Positions 1 through 8,925 are shown, counted from the first letter of the stretch. The stretch is DNA of 64,000 bases from Paenibacillus pasadenensis DSM 19293 (GCF_000422485.1 NZ_KE383847.1:226256-290255), one strand, 5' to 3'. Notes: generated from the letters alone by a model not told the origin. Program-made: numbers and translations.

Positions 1-1
1 C

Positions 2-1021
2 GCTGCCGAGCACCGCGCCGCATCTGATGCCGCCGCTGCCGAGCACCGCGCCGCGTCCGGCGCGCCCCATCTCGCCCTGTCCGGCGCATCCAGCCATCTG
101 GCATCCAGCGCGGCCAGCCCGCGCGGCGCGGCGCGCTCCGCCCGGCTCCGCCGCTGGCGCGAGCAGGCGCTCGGCTATGCGTTCCTCGCGCCGTCGCTCG
201 CCGTGTTCGCCGTGTTTCTTTTCTATCCGATGATCCGCTCCGTCTATCTCAGCTTCCAGCTCACCGACCCGCGCGGCCGCGTCGCCGCCTATGCGGGCTG
301 GGACAACTATACCGGCATGCTGCAATCGTCCGCGTTCTGGAACAGCCTGCTCGTCACGCTCAAGTTCACGCTGCTGACCGTACCGGCCGGCCTCGCGCTC
401 GGCCTGCTCTGCGCCAGCCTCGTCCACTCGGCGGGGCGGGGGAGGAGCGCGCTGCGCTTCCTGTTCTCGCTGCCGCTGGCGATGTCCGTCAGCACGGCCT
501 CCATCATCTGGATGATCCTCTACCACCCGTCGCTCGGCATGCTCAACTGGCTGCTGCTGCAGCTCGGCCTCGGCCCCGTGCAGTGGCTGACCGATCCCGG
601 CAGCGCGCTCGGCTCCGTCTCGCTCATGACCGTGTGGATGAACTCGGGCTTCCCGTTCGTGCTGCTGCTGGCGGCGATCCAGGGGCTGGACGGCGACGTG
701 CTGGACAGCGCCCGCATCGACGGGGCTTCCGGCTGGCGCACGTTCGTGTCGGTCAAGCTGCCGCTGCTGTCGCCGACGCTCTTTTTCCTCGCGGTCGTGT
801 CGGTCATGAGCGCGTTCCAATCGTTCGGGCAGATCCACATCCTGACCAAGGGCGGACCGGCGGGCTCTACGGACGTGCTCGTCTACTCCATCTACCGCGA
901 AGCGTTCGTCAACTACCAGTTCGGCACGGGCAGCGCGCTGGCGATCGTGCTGTTCGCGATCATGCTGCTGCTGACGCTCCTCCAGTTCCTCGTTCTCGGA
1001 AAGAAGGTGCATTACCAATGA
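2..1021 (+). CDS. Sugar/glycerol-phosphate ABC transporter permease, UgpA/MalF-like (5' partial)
   Basis: The frame is open from base 2 and has no ATG, GTG or TTG before the first membrane span, so the start lies left of the window. It is an inner-membrane subunit of a binding-protein-dependent importer. After an Ala-rich N-terminal tail with an 11-residue unit (AAEHRAASDAA) repeated twice, the first span begins at about GYAFLAPSLAVF (base 170). Five more hydrophobic spans follow. The EAA-type cytoplasmic loop that docks on the ATPase reads DSARIDGASGWRTF (about base 705), with D in place of the usual first E. The stop overlaps the next start (ATGA), so the two permeases are translationally coupled. 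UgpA is preferred over MalF because the downstream binding protein is UgpB-like; the substrate is inferred. An ATG in another frame at base 27 is a shadow. Confidence 0.88.
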   Translation, partial: AAEHRAASDAAAAEHRAASGAPHLALSGASSHLASSAASPRGAARSARLRRWREQALGYAFLAPSLAVFAVFLFYPMIRSVYLSFQLTDPRGRVAAYAGWDNYTGMLQSSAFWNSLLVTLKFTLLTVPAGLALGLLCASLVHSAGRGRSALRFLFSLPLAMSVSTASIIWMILYHPSLGMLNWLLLQLGLGPVQWLTDPGSALGSVSLMTVWMNSGFPFVLLLAAIQGLDGDVLDSARIDGASGWRTFVSVKLPLLSPTLFFLAVVSVMSAFQSFGQIHILTKGGPAGSTDVLVYSIYREAFVNYQFGTGSALAIVLFAIMLLLTLLQFLVLGKKVHYQ

Positions 1022-1911
1022 GCGCCGCGTCTCCTTCTCCCGTCAAGCCGGCAGCCCGAGCCGCCGCAAGCGCCTTGCCGTCCGCCGCTTCCCGCCGCCG
1101 CGCCGGCTCCGCGCTGCGCTTCGTTCTGACCTCCGCGCTCGCGCTGCTGACCGTCGGTCCGCTGCTCTACCTGCTGGCGCAGATCTTCATGACGCCGGCG
1201 GAGGCGTCGATGTACCCGCCGCGGCTGCTGCCGTCCGGGCTCGACACGTCCAGCCTGCGCCAGGCGATCGAGACGGTGCCGATCTTCGGCTTCATCGCCA
1301 ACAGCTTCGTGCTCGCCAGCGCGGTCACCGCGCTGCAGGTGCTGTCGGCGGCGCTCGCGGCGTACGCGTTCGTCTACGTGCGCTTCGCCGGCAGCCGCTT
1401 CTGGTTCGCGCTGTTCATCAGCACGATGATGATTCCGTGGGAGGTGACGATCATCCCCAACTACCTCACGGTCAAAAGCTGGGGCTGGCTCGACACGTTC
1501 CCGGGCCTGATCGTCCCGTTCGCGGCGTCGGCGTTCGGCGTGTTCCTGCTGCGGCAGTTCTTCCTGCAGCTGCCGCGGGAGCTGTTCGAGGCGGCGCGCA
1601 TCGACGGCTGCGGCCATGTGCGCCACTTCCTGTCCGTCGTGCTGCCGCTCTCCGGTCCGGCCGCCGCCTCGCTCGGCGTGTACGTGTTCCTGAACGGCTG
1701 GAACATGTACCTGTGGCCGCTGCTCGTGACGAGCAGCGACGCGATGCGCACGGTGCAGATCGGCATCGCGATGCTGCAGTTCGAGGAGATGACGAGCTGG
1801 AACCTCGTGCTGTGCGGCGTCGCGCTCGTGCTCGTGCCGTCGCTGGTGCTGCTCGCGCTCGGCCTGCGGCCGCTCGTGCGCGGCATCACCGCCGGAGCGG
1901 TGAAGGGCTGA
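1018..1911 (+). CDS. ABC transporter permease, UgpE-like
   Basis: This 297-residue protein is the second permease subunit (MalG/UgpE class). The start at 1018 overlaps the previous stop as ATGA; longer frames reaching back to 583 are shadows of the first permease. A basic, Ala-rich N-terminus of about 40 residues precedes the first span (FVLTSALALLTVGPLLYLL). The segments MIPWEVTIIPNY and FLLRQFFLQLP resemble E. coli UgpE, and the EAA loop reads ELFEAARIDGCGHVRHF, followed by GWNMYLWPLL. With the adjoining genes it forms a ugpA-ugpE-ugpB arrangement. The ATPase is not in view; in many Firmicutes it is a shared MsmX-type protein encoded elsewhere. The family is secure, the substrate is not. 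Confidence 0.88.
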   Translation: MSAASPSPVKPAARAAASALPSAASRRRAGSALRFVLTSALALLTVGPLLYLLAQIFMTPAEASMYPPRLLPSGLDTSSLRQAIETVPIFGFIANSFVLASAVTALQVLSAALAAYAFVYVRFAGSRFWFALFISTMMIPWEVTIIPNYLTVKSWGWLDTFPGLIVPFAASAFGVFLLRQFFLQLPRELFEAARIDGCGHVRHFLSVVLPLSGPAAASLGVYVFLNGWNMYLWPLLVTSSDAMRTVQIGIAMLQFEEMTSWNLVLCGVALVLVPSLVLLALGLRPLVRGITAGAVKG

Positions 1912-1955
1912 GCGGCCATGGGCTTGCCTAGGCGGCGCAGCCGGGGCCGATGCGG

Positions 1956-2052
1956 CCTGCGGCCGTCTGCCCTGTCCTGCGGGCCGTCTGCCCTGTCCTG
2001 CGGCCGTCTGCCCTGACCTGCGGGCCGTCTGCCCTGACCTGCGGCCGTCTCC
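1956..2052 (+). repeat. GC-rich tandem repeat between permease and binding-protein genes
   Basis: About five head-to-tail copies of a 19-20 bp unit (core CTGCGGCCGTCTGCCCTG) lie here. The unit alternates between CTGCGG and CTGCGGG and between CTGTC and CTGAC. The repeat occupies much of the roughly 300-bp gap before the binding-protein gene; no other feature was recognised in the gap apart from the ribosome-binding site of ugpB near 2197. Confidence 0.75.
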
Positions 2053-2214
2053 GACATGGCTGAAGGCCGTCGTCGATGCCGGGGCCTGCCTTGCGCAGCC
2101 CCGCGAACCGCGCTGTGCGAGCGTGGAACCTTTTGCAGGCGTCCGCCCCTCGGGGCTTGCCATAGCGTCATCTGCCATCCGATCATTTCAACGAAAAAGG
2201 GAGAGATTGCACAC

Positions 2215-3621
2215 ATGGTCATCCGCAATTGGAAATGGGCGCTGCCGGCCGCGGCGGCGATGCTGATCCTGCCACTGTCCGCCTGCGCGGGCAATCCGGA
2301 CACGAACAACAGCGGCGCGGCTTCGTCCGAACCGAGCACGACGGCCTCGCCGTCCTCGTCTCCGGCCGGAGGAGAAGCGTCGAAGGCGCCGGTGAAGGTC
2401 GTCTGGTGGCACTCGATGAGCGGCGAGCTCGGCAAGGCCGCGGACGCGCTCGTCAGCGGCTTCAACTCCACCCATCCGGACGTGCAGGTCGAGGCGGTGT
2501 TCCAGGGGACGTACGACGAGAGCCTCAACAAGATGAAGGCGTCGATGGACTCCAAGTCCGGCCCGTCGCTCATCCAGGTGTACGAGATCGGCTCCCGCTT
2601 CATGATCGACTCCGGCGCGGTGACGCCGGTGCAGCAGTTCATCGACGCCGAGGGCTACGACGTCGGCTCGCTCGAGCCGAACATCCGCGGGTACTACACG
2701 TTCGGCGGCAAGCAGTATTCGATGCCTTTCAACACGTCCAACCCGATCCTGTACTACAACAAGGATCTGTTCAAGGCCGCCGGGCTCGATCCGGAAAAGC
2801 CGCCGGCCACGTACCAGGAAGTCGCCGACGCCGCAAAGGCGCTCACCAAGGACGGCGTGACCGGCGCCTCGTTCGCGATCTACGGCTGGTTCATGGAGCA
2901 GCTGCTCGCCGCCCAAGGCAAGGAGCTCGTCAACAACGGCAACGGCCGCGACAGCGCCGCCACCGAGTCGCTCGTGAACCAGGAGGCGGCGGTGCAGACG
3001 CTGGAGTGGTGGAAAGGGCTCGTCGACGCCAAGACCGCGCTCAACCTCGGCCGCAAGACCGACGACACGAAAAAGGCGTTCCTCGCCGGCCAAGTGGCGA
3101 TGACGCTGGATTCCACGGCGGGCCTGCGCGGCATCGTCGACGGCGCGGCAGGCAAGTTCGAGGTCGGCACGGCGTTCCTGCCGCGGCCATCCGCCGATGC
3201 CGAGGGCGGAGTCGTCGTCGGCGGCGCGAGCCTGTGGGTGCTGAACAACAAGCCGGCCGAGGAGCAGCAGGCCGCATGGGAATTCATCAAGTACCTGGCT
3301 GAGCCGGCGACGCAGGCCCAGTGGCACATCAACACCGGCTACTTCCCGATCACGACCAAGGCGTACGACGAGCAGGTCGTCAAAGACAACCTCGTCAAGT
3401 ACCCGCAGTTCCAGACCGCCGTCGACCAGCTGCACGCCTCCAAGCCGAGCACGGCGAGCCAAGGCGCGGTCATGGGCGTGTTCCCGGAGGCGCGCCAGCT
3501 CGTCGAGGCCGCGATCGAGGAAGCGTTCACCGGCAAGAAGGACGTCAAGGCCGCGCTGGACGACGCCGCCAAGCAGATCACGGACAAGATCGCCGTCTAT
3601 AACAAGACCGTCTCGAAGTAA
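2215..3621 (+). CDS. ugpB: Extracellular solute-binding lipoprotein, UgpB-like
   Basis: This 468-residue lipoprotein delivers substrate to the permease pair upstream. The ATG at 2215 follows AAGGGA at 2197-2202 and yields a signal peptide ending in the lipobox LSAC, then a Ser/Thr/Pro-rich tether of about 35 residues. The mature start (VVWWHSMSGELGKAADALV) and the segment LIQVYEIGSRFMIDSGAV closely follow E. coli UgpB, including the FWHSM-GELGK and ILQVYE-G patterns; this is the basis for suggesting glycerol-3-phosphate or a phosphodiester derivative. Later segments (MPFNTSNPILYYNKDLF, GGASLWVLN) are typical of family 1 binding proteins. A strong terminator follows at 3654. Assignment to the family is firm; substrate is inferred by resemblance. 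Confidence 0.88.
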   Translation: MVIRNWKWALPAAAAMLILPLSACAGNPDTNNSGAASSEPSTTASPSSSPAGGEASKAPVKVVWWHSMSGELGKAADALVSGFNSTHPDVQVEAVFQGTYDESLNKMKASMDSKSGPSLIQVYEIGSRFMIDSGAVTPVQQFIDAEGYDVGSLEPNIRGYYTFGGKQYSMPFNTSNPILYYNKDLFKAAGLDPEKPPATYQEVADAAKALTKDGVTGASFAIYGWFMEQLLAAQGKELVNNGNGRDSAATESLVNQEAAVQTLEWWKGLVDAKTALNLGRKTDDTKKAFLAGQVAMTLDSTAGLRGIVDGAAGKFEVGTAFLPRPSADAEGGVVVGGASLWVLNNKPAEEQQAAWEFIKYLAEPATQAQWHINTGYFPITTKAYDEQVVKDNLVKYPQFQTAVDQLHASKPSTASQGAVMGVFPEARQLVEAAIEEAFTGKKDVKAALDDAAKQITDKIAVYNKTVSK

Positions 3622-3653
3622 GGGACGCTTTTGAACCAGCCAGCTCGATACAA

Positions 3654-3697
3654 GGCTCTGACCGCCGGGATGATTCCGGCGCGTCAGGGCTTTTTTC
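3654..3697 (+). terminator. Intrinsic terminator after ugpB
   Basis: The outer stem GCTCTGAC pairs with GTCAGGGC (one G-U pair) and the inner stem CGCCGG pairs with CCGGCG around the loop GATGATT. Six T follow at once. It closes the transporter operon. Confidence 0.92.
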
Positions 3698-3851
3698 ATC
3701 CTGGCCGGAAACGAACAGGGGAGGCGCTGCGGCCGAGCCGCTCCAAGTCCGTTTTCGCCCCTCGATTGGCGGATCGGCAAAAAACGGGCTCGCTCCGCTG
3801 CAACTTAACCAGGCGCCCGCTCCGTCTGAGGTGTTACCGGATTGTAACTCC

Positions 3852-3880
3852 TTGACGATTTTTGTCCGGTACGATAAAGC
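3852..3880 (+). promoter_or_regulatory. Probable SigA promoter of the deacetylase gene
   Basis: TTGACG (3852-3857) is separated by 17 bp from TAAAGC (3875-3880). The -10 match is modest, but placement 29 bp before the gene and just after a terminator supports it. Confidence 0.5.
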
Positions 3881-3908
3881 TATCTTACTAGAGTTAGGAG
3901 CACCTCAG

Positions 3909-4988
3909 ATGAACCCGATTTGTCTTTTCTTGTCGAAAAACGTCTCAAAACGCAGCCAGGCTGCGAATGATAGAAGTAGAAAGCATTTGCGAAAACCGGC
4001 GGGCGCCGCTGTCCGCCGACGCGCGCCGCAGGCGGCTGCGCTCGCGGCGCTGACCGCGCTCGCGCTGGCGGCCGGCGGCTGCGGCAGCGCCGACCATGTC
4101 GAAGCCGGCGGCTTCCAGCCGTCCGCCTCGGCCTCGCCCGGCGCTAGCTCGCCATCGGCTTCACCTGACGCCGGCGCGACGCAGCCCGGCGCCGGCGCGC
4201 CGACGGCGATCCCGGCCACAGCCTCGCCTTCGCCGCATCCGTCGGCCTCGTCCGGCCCCAAATCGCCGCATCCGTCGCCGACGGCTTCGCCGCATCCGTC
4301 TCCGTCCGAGCGGCCGCACACCGTGACCGGCGACACGTACGAGAAGCCGCCGCTCCAGGCGCAGGCCGGCCCGCTGGCCGAGCCGAACGACGGCCGCGCG
4401 CATACGGCCAAGCTGGAGAAAGGGGCCAAGGCGGTCGCCCTGACGTTCGACGACGGGCCGGATGCGGCCACGACGGTCAAGATTCTCGACATTCTCCGGA
4501 AAGAGAAGGTCAAGGCGACCTTTTTCGTCGTCGGCACGCAAGTGAAGAAATACCCCGAGGTCATGCAGCGCATCGTGGACGAAGGCCACGCGCTCGGCAA
4601 CCATACGACGCATCATCCCGACCTCTCAAAAACAGGAAAGACAAAGATCCTGCAAGAAATCAAGGATAATGATACACTTATTCAAAAAGCCGTCGGCATC
4701 ACGCCGACGATGTTCCGTCCGCCGTACGGCGCGACGTCCGCGGAGCTGAAAGCGATCCTGAGCGAGGGCGGCCGCACGGAGGTGCTCTGGAACGTGGACA
4801 CGAGAGACTGGGCGGGCACGTCGGTCAAGACGATGAGGGCGAACGTCGCCAAGCACGCGAAGCCCGGCAGCATCATCCTCATGCATTCCTTCGGCAGCAA
4901 GCTGCATACGGCGGAGCTGCTGCCGCTCATCATCCATGATCTCAAGACCGCGGGCTACCGCTTCGTGACGCCGGACCAGCTCGGCTGA
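3909..4988 (+). CDS. Polysaccharide deacetylase (NodB domain) with Pro/Ser-rich tether
   Basis: This 359-residue exported protein belongs to carbohydrate esterase family 4. The ATG at 3909 is preceded by TTAGGAGCACC. A basic N-terminus and hydrophobic stretch end in LAAGGC, a non-ideal lipobox, so it is either a lipoprotein or a membrane-anchored protein. A low-complexity tether of about 100 residues rich in Pro, Ser and Ala, with a repeated PHPS motif, leads to the catalytic domain. Its motifs are complete: TFDDGPD (metal/catalytic Asp), HTTHHP (metal His), RPPYGA, DTRDW and ILMHSF. The expected substrate is N-acetylglucosamine in peptidoglycan (PgdA-like) or another cell-wall polymer. It appears to be a single gene. 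Confidence 0.9.
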   Translation: MNPICLFLSKNVSKRSQAANDRSRKHLRKPAGAAVRRRAPQAAALAALTALALAAGGCGSADHVEAGGFQPSASASPGASSPSASPDAGATQPGAGAPTAIPATASPSPHPSASSGPKSPHPSPTASPHPSPSERPHTVTGDTYEKPPLQAQAGPLAEPNDGRAHTAKLEKGAKAVALTFDDGPDAATTVKILDILRKEKVKATFFVVGTQVKKYPEVMQRIVDEGHALGNHTTHHPDLSKTGKTKILQEIKDNDTLIQKAVGITPTMFRPPYGATSAELKAILSEGGRTEVLWNVDTRDWAGTSVKTMRANVAKHAKPGSIILMHSFGSKLHTAELLPLIIHDLKTAGYRFVTPDQLG

Positions 4989-5079
4989 GCGGCGCCGCCG
5001 CAGGCGGTCCTCGAAGCGGCGCCGGCCCGGACGGCGGCATCATCCAGACGACGGAGGCAAAGGAGGGGCGGAAACGAAC

Positions 5080-6582
5080 GTGAGCAACAGCTGCAATCGC
5101 ATCAATCGAACGAGCCGTCCGCCCCGCAGCGGCGCCCGCAAGCCGCTGCGGCTGCTCGCGCTGCTCGGAGCCTGCGCGCTCGCGCTCTCCGGCTGCCGCT
5201 ATACGGCCGCGCCTGCCGATCTGCTGGGACCGCCGATGGAGGCGCCCCAGGCCGGAGGCGCCAGCTCCAGCCTCAAGCAGCTGCTGCCTGCAGGCGGCTC
5301 GCTGTCGCTGCCGACGCGCGAGCGGCAGCCGGAGGCGATCCGCTCCATCGACCTCGACGGCGACGGCTCGCCCGAGGCCGTCCTGACGTACAGCGACGCA
5401 TACGGCAGCTCGCGCATCCTGATCGCCCGGCAGGAGGCCGGCGAATGGAAGACATGGGCGGTGCTCCGCTCCGCGATGGGGACAAGCCTCGAGTGGCTGA
5501 GCTTCGTGGACATGAACGGGGACAAGCGGCCGGAGATCATCGCGGGCTGGCTCGTCAGGCAGCCCGGCAACAGCCTGACCTGGCAGCAGTACGAGGTGCA
5601 GGTCTACTCGGCTTCGGACCCTCTCTTCGAGGAATCGGAGGAAGGAAGGCTGCTGAAGCCGGTCGCAGAGCTCGGCTATGAGGCCGGAGATACGGGCGAT
5701 GTCGACGGAGACGGGCGCCAGGAGCTCGTGCTCGTGCGCCGGCCGGGCAGCCCGAACGAGCCGATGCTGGAGGTATACCGGTTCGCGAACGGGAGACTGG
5801 ACCGCGCCGCGACGCTGCCGCTCGAGGCGGATGCGACGCTGTACGAGCGGCTGGCGATCGGCCGCATCGCCAAGGACCGGTTCGGCGTCATCGCCGAGGC
5901 GGGCGCGGGCGCGCATTCGTCGCTGACGCTCATGGCCGGATGGTACGACGACGGCCTGGAGCAGGTTTATCCGCCGGTCGAGGAGCCGAATCTCGGCTTC
6001 AACATGAGCCCGGTGCTCAACACCGACATCAACGGCGACGGCATCCTCGAGTGGAGCCGCCAGGTGGAGGCGCCGGGCCAGCCCGAGGGCACGCCTTATT
6101 CGGATCTGATCACGTACACCGAATGGACCCAGTGGAGCGGGCTGCGGCCCCAGGATCCGGGCTTCGTCCGCAAGGACATGTTCCTGCCGGTCACGCTGGA
6201 ATACAACGACTTCAGCTCTGGCGTCTCCGTGCAGATCCCGTCCCGCTGGAGAGGACAGTTCACGCTTTCGCGACCCGTCGAGGAGCCGGAAGCGATCATT
6301 CAGCTCGACTACTACAACGCCAAGAGCGGGGCGATCGCGCCGCTCTGGACGCTGTACGGCATCCCGATCAAGGAGTGGGGGAGCTGGTCCGCCGCCATGG
6401 AAGGGAAGGGACGCAAGCCGGCGAATCTGCGCACGGCGGGCGGCTATGTCTATGCGGCGATCGAGGAGCCCAAGCCGAAGGCGGAGGACGGATGGTCGGA
6501 CACCGACCTCAACCGCTACGACGCGATGAGGCTGACGGGCGAGCAGCTCGCCTCGTCGGTGCGGCTGCAGCCGGCCGATTGA
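5080..6582 (+). CDS. Lipoprotein with FG-GAP/VCBS-like Ca-binding repeats
   Basis: This 500-residue lipoprotein starts at GTG 5080 behind AAAGGAGG (5059-5066). Its signal peptide ends in the lipobox ALSGC. Repeated Asp-rich loops occur in DLDGDGSPEAVLTY, DMNGDKRPEII, DVDGDGRQELVLV and DINGDGILEW, each followed by a hydrophobic strand; this is the FG-GAP/VCBS pattern of integrin-like beta-propellers that bind calcium. No catalytic motif was recognised. It ends 31 bases before the response regulator gene, so it probably shares an operon with the two-component system and may be an extracellular sensor or target of it (inference). Confidence 0.82.
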   Translation: MSNSCNRINRTSRPPRSGARKPLRLLALLGACALALSGCRYTAAPADLLGPPMEAPQAGGASSSLKQLLPAGGSLSLPTRERQPEAIRSIDLDGDGSPEAVLTYSDAYGSSRILIARQEAGEWKTWAVLRSAMGTSLEWLSFVDMNGDKRPEIIAGWLVRQPGNSLTWQQYEVQVYSASDPLFEESEEGRLLKPVAELGYEAGDTGDVDGDGRQELVLVRRPGSPNEPMLEVYRFANGRLDRAATLPLEADATLYERLAIGRIAKDRFGVIAEAGAGAHSSLTLMAGWYDDGLEQVYPPVEEPNLGFNMSPVLNTDINGDGILEWSRQVEAPGQPEGTPYSDLITYTEWTQWSGLRPQDPGFVRKDMFLPVTLEYNDFSSGVSVQIPSRWRGQFTLSRPVEEPEAIIQLDYYNAKSGAIAPLWTLYGIPIKEWGSWSAAMEGKGRKPANLRTAGGYVYAAIEEPKPKAEDGWSDTDLNRYDAMRLTGEQLASSVRLQPAD

Positions 6583-6613
6583 AGACGACGGAACGGAAAG
6601 GGGGATGAAGGCG

Positions 6614-7384
6614 GTGAAGATCCTGCTGGTAGAGGACGAAGAGGCGATCCGCGGCTTCGTGAGGATCAATCTGAAGCGCGCGGACATGGAGCCGGTCGAG
6701 GCCGGCAGCGCCGAGCAGGCGCTGCGGCTCGTCGCGGAGCAGGGCCCGCCGGACATCGCCCTGCTGGACATCATGCTGCCAGGGCTCTCCGGGCTCGAGC
6801 TCTGCTCGGCGCTGCGCGAGGCCTATCCGGAGATGGGCATCATCATGCTCACGGCCAAGTCGCAGGAGCAGGACAAGATCGAGGCGCTGGAGCTCGGCGC
6901 GGACGACTACATCCAAAAGCCGTTCAGCCCCGGCGAGCTGATGGCGCGGATCCGCTCGCTGCAGCGGCGCATGAACATCGGCGCTTGGCGCGGCCCGGCT
7001 CCTGCGGCTGTCGCGGCCGCGACCGCTCCATCCGCGGCTGCGCCTGCCCCGGCTTCCGCCCCCGCCTCGGCGGCTGTCCGCAGCGGCGAGCCGTTCCGGC
7101 TGGCGCCCGGCGACCGCCGCCTCTGGAAGCATGATCGCGAGATCGTGCTGACGCCGACCGAATGGTCGCTCGTCAAGCTGCTGCTGGATCGGCGCGGGCA
7201 GAGCGTCAGCCGCGATGAAATTTTAAGCGAGGTGTGGGGGAGGTACTACGTCGGCGACCTCAAGGTCGTCGACGTCAACATCCGGCGCATCCGCCAAAAG
7301 GTCGAGGACGATCCGTCCGAGCCGGCGATCATCGAGACGGTATGGGGGTTCGGCTACCGGTGGAACAGGAGCGATCCGGGATGA
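6614..7384 (+). CDS. OmpR/PhoB-family response regulator
   Basis: The receiver domain carries the acidic pair in VEDEE, the phospho-acceptor Asp in LLDIMLPG, the Thr in MLTAKS and the Lys in QKPFSP. An Ala/Pro-rich linker of about 35 residues, longer than usual, separates it from a C-terminal winged helix (LTPTEWSLVKLLLDRRGQ and the recognition segment VVDVNIRRIRQKVEDDP). The GTG at 6614 is preferred because AAAGGGG at 6597-6604 lies 9 bases before it; the ATG at 6605 abuts that site and would add three residues. The stop overlaps the kinase start (ATGA), so the pair is co-translated. It is a DNA-binding regulator; its regulon cannot be read from the sequence. Confidence 0.92.
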   Translation: MKILLVEDEEAIRGFVRINLKRADMEPVEAGSAEQALRLVAEQGPPDIALLDIMLPGLSGLELCSALREAYPEMGIIMLTAKSQEQDKIEALELGADDYIQKPFSPGELMARIRSLQRRMNIGAWRGPAPAAVAAATAPSAAAPAPASAPASAAVRSGEPFRLAPGDRRLWKHDREIVLTPTEWSLVKLLLDRRGQSVSRDEILSEVWGRYYVGDLKVVDVNIRRIRQKVEDDPSEPAIIETVWGFGYRWNRSDPG

Positions 7385-8790
7385 GGAGCCTGCGGACCAA
7401 GATGGTGTTCAGCTATTTGCTGCTCGTCTTTCTGACGGTCGTCGTGCTCGGCGGCATGTTCCTGACGCTCATCTGGAACTACTACTACGGCAGCGCCTCG
7501 AGCGCGATGAAGCAGCGCGTGGCCACCTCGATGTCGCTGCATGCGCGCGCGATGCAGTGGATGTCGGCCAACGAGCGGGCGAGCTACATGCTGCAGAGCA
7601 TGAGCGAGGCGGACACCCGCATCCAGCTGCTGCAGCCCGACGGCATGATGTTCCTCGACTCCAACGGCTTCAGCGACAACCGCACGATCCGCACGCCCGA
7701 TGTCGTGCGGGCCGCCGAAGGCGACACGAGCGCCTGGATCGGCAAGGACGAGACGAGCGGCGAGCGCATCGTCGCCGCCTCCGCGCCGCTGCTCCGCGAG
7801 GGCAGGATCATCTCGGTCGTCCGCTATTCGGCCGCGCTCGGCGAGGTCGACCGCATGGTGACGCTGCTGATCCGCATGACGCTGCTGACCGGCGCGGCCG
7901 TCATCCTGCTGTTCCTTGCGCTCAGCATGTGGATGGCGGGCCGCATCGTCCGGCCGCTGCGCGAGCTGACGCGCCGGGCGCGCCATATGGCGGCCGGCGA
8001 CTGGCAGCTCGGCATGAGCGGCCAGCGCGGGCGCGACGAGATCGGCCAGCTGTCCGATACGCTGCATACGCTGGCGGTGGAGCTCAACAAGCGGGAGAAG
8101 CTCAAGAACGACTTCATCTCGTCCGTCTCGCATGAGCTGCGCACGCCGCTCACCTCCATCAAAGGCTGGAGCGAGACGCTCGCCGATCCCGGCTCCCGCC
8201 GCGAGGAGGTGCAGGAAGGGCTCGGCATCATCGCCCGCGAGACGGAGCGGCTGACCGGGCTCGTGGAGGATCTGCTGGATTTCTCCAACCTCAGCTCCGG
8301 CAGCATGGACCTCCATCTGGAGGAGCTGGATCTGAACCTGCCCGTCCGGGAATGCGTCACGCAGCAGGCCGTTCGGCAGGAAGAGACCGGCGTGCGGCTG
8401 CTGAGCCTGCTCGAGCCGGCGCCGCTGCTCGTGCGGGGCGACCCGAACCGGCTGCGCCAGGTGCTGATCAATCTGATCGACAACGCCTTCAAGTTCACGC
8501 CGGAGGGCGGCTCGATCCGCGTCAGCGCGCATCGCGAGGGAGCGGAGGCGGTGCTGCTCGTCGCCGACAGCGGCGTCGGCATCGCGCCCGAGGATCTGCC
8601 CCATGTGACGGACAAGTTCTACAAAGGGCTGTCCGCCCGTCCCGGCAGCGGCCTCGGACTCGCCATCTGCAAGGAGATCGCGGAGCAGCACGGAGGCTCT
8701 CTGCATATCGGCAGCGAGCCTGGAGCCGGCACGACGGCCGAGCTGCGCCTGCCTTTGATCGACGGCTCCGGCCCGCTCCTGCCGGGCTGA
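7381..8790 (+). CDS. Sensor histidine kinase (HAMP-HisKA-HATPase)
   Basis: This 469-residue membrane kinase pairs with the upstream regulator, whose stop it overlaps. Span 1 (VFSYLLLVFLTVVVLGGMF) starts near residue 8. An extracytoplasmic sensor of about 125 residues follows, then span 2 (LLTGAAVILLFLALSMWMAG) and a HAMP linker. The HisKA H-box is SSVSHELRTPLTSIKGW, the N-box LINLIDNAFKFTPEGG, the G1 box ADSGVGIAPEDL and the G2 box GSGLGLAICKEI. All residues needed for autophosphorylation are present. The longer frame starting at 7234 is rejected because it overlaps the regulator. The signal sensed is unknown. Confidence 0.93.
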   Translation: MRSLRTKMVFSYLLLVFLTVVVLGGMFLTLIWNYYYGSASSAMKQRVATSMSLHARAMQWMSANERASYMLQSMSEADTRIQLLQPDGMMFLDSNGFSDNRTIRTPDVVRAAEGDTSAWIGKDETSGERIVAASAPLLREGRIISVVRYSAALGEVDRMVTLLIRMTLLTGAAVILLFLALSMWMAGRIVRPLRELTRRARHMAAGDWQLGMSGQRGRDEIGQLSDTLHTLAVELNKREKLKNDFISSVSHELRTPLTSIKGWSETLADPGSRREEVQEGLGIIARETERLTGLVEDLLDFSNLSSGSMDLHLEELDLNLPVRECVTQQAVRQEETGVRLLSLLEPAPLLVRGDPNRLRQVLINLIDNAFKFTPEGGSIRVSAHREGAEAVLLVADSGVGIAPEDLPHVTDKFYKGLSARPGSGLGLAICKEIAEQHGGSLHIGSEPGAGTTAELRLPLIDGSGPLLPG

Positions 8791-8805
8791 TCCCGGCCGG
8801 CTCGG

Positions 8806-8925
8806 CTATTCCTTGTAGAACAGCGCCTTTCGATTGACGAGCACGAACACGCAAGCGACGATGAGAGCGGCCGCGATCATCGCGGATACCCAGTGGCGGA
8901 CGAGCCAGCCGAGCAAAGCGTCCAT
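8806..8925 (-). CDS. 39-residue single-span membrane protein
   Basis: On the minus strand an ATG at 8925-8923 lies 7 bases after a perfect AAGGAGG (plus strand CCTCCTT at 8933-8939). The product begins MDALLGWLVRHW, has one hydrophobic span (MIAAALIVACVFVLV) and ends NRKALFYKE. The combination of a consensus ribosome-binding site, a clean transmembrane helix and a basic tail supports a real small membrane protein. It is bounded by the kinase gene and a terminator at 9007. No family was recognised. Confidence 0.6.
   Translation of the reverse strand: MDALLGWLVRHWVSAMIAAALIVACVFVLVNRKALFYKE

Noticed and set aside
27-233. 68-codon plus-strand frame at the left edge
   Set aside because: It lies in another frame over the N-terminal region of the permease, whose reading frame is open from base 2 with convincing membrane-protein sequence.
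2188-3780. 530-codon minus-strand open frame opposite ugpB
   Set aside because: Same reason: antisense shadow of a high-GC gene with Arg/Leu/Val-rich low-quality product.
4942-6774. Very long minus-strand open frame opposite the lipoprotein gene (610 codons)
   Set aside because: It is a mirror of a GC-rich plus-strand gene, rich in Arg/Ala/Pro, without a ribosome-binding site or recognisable domain.
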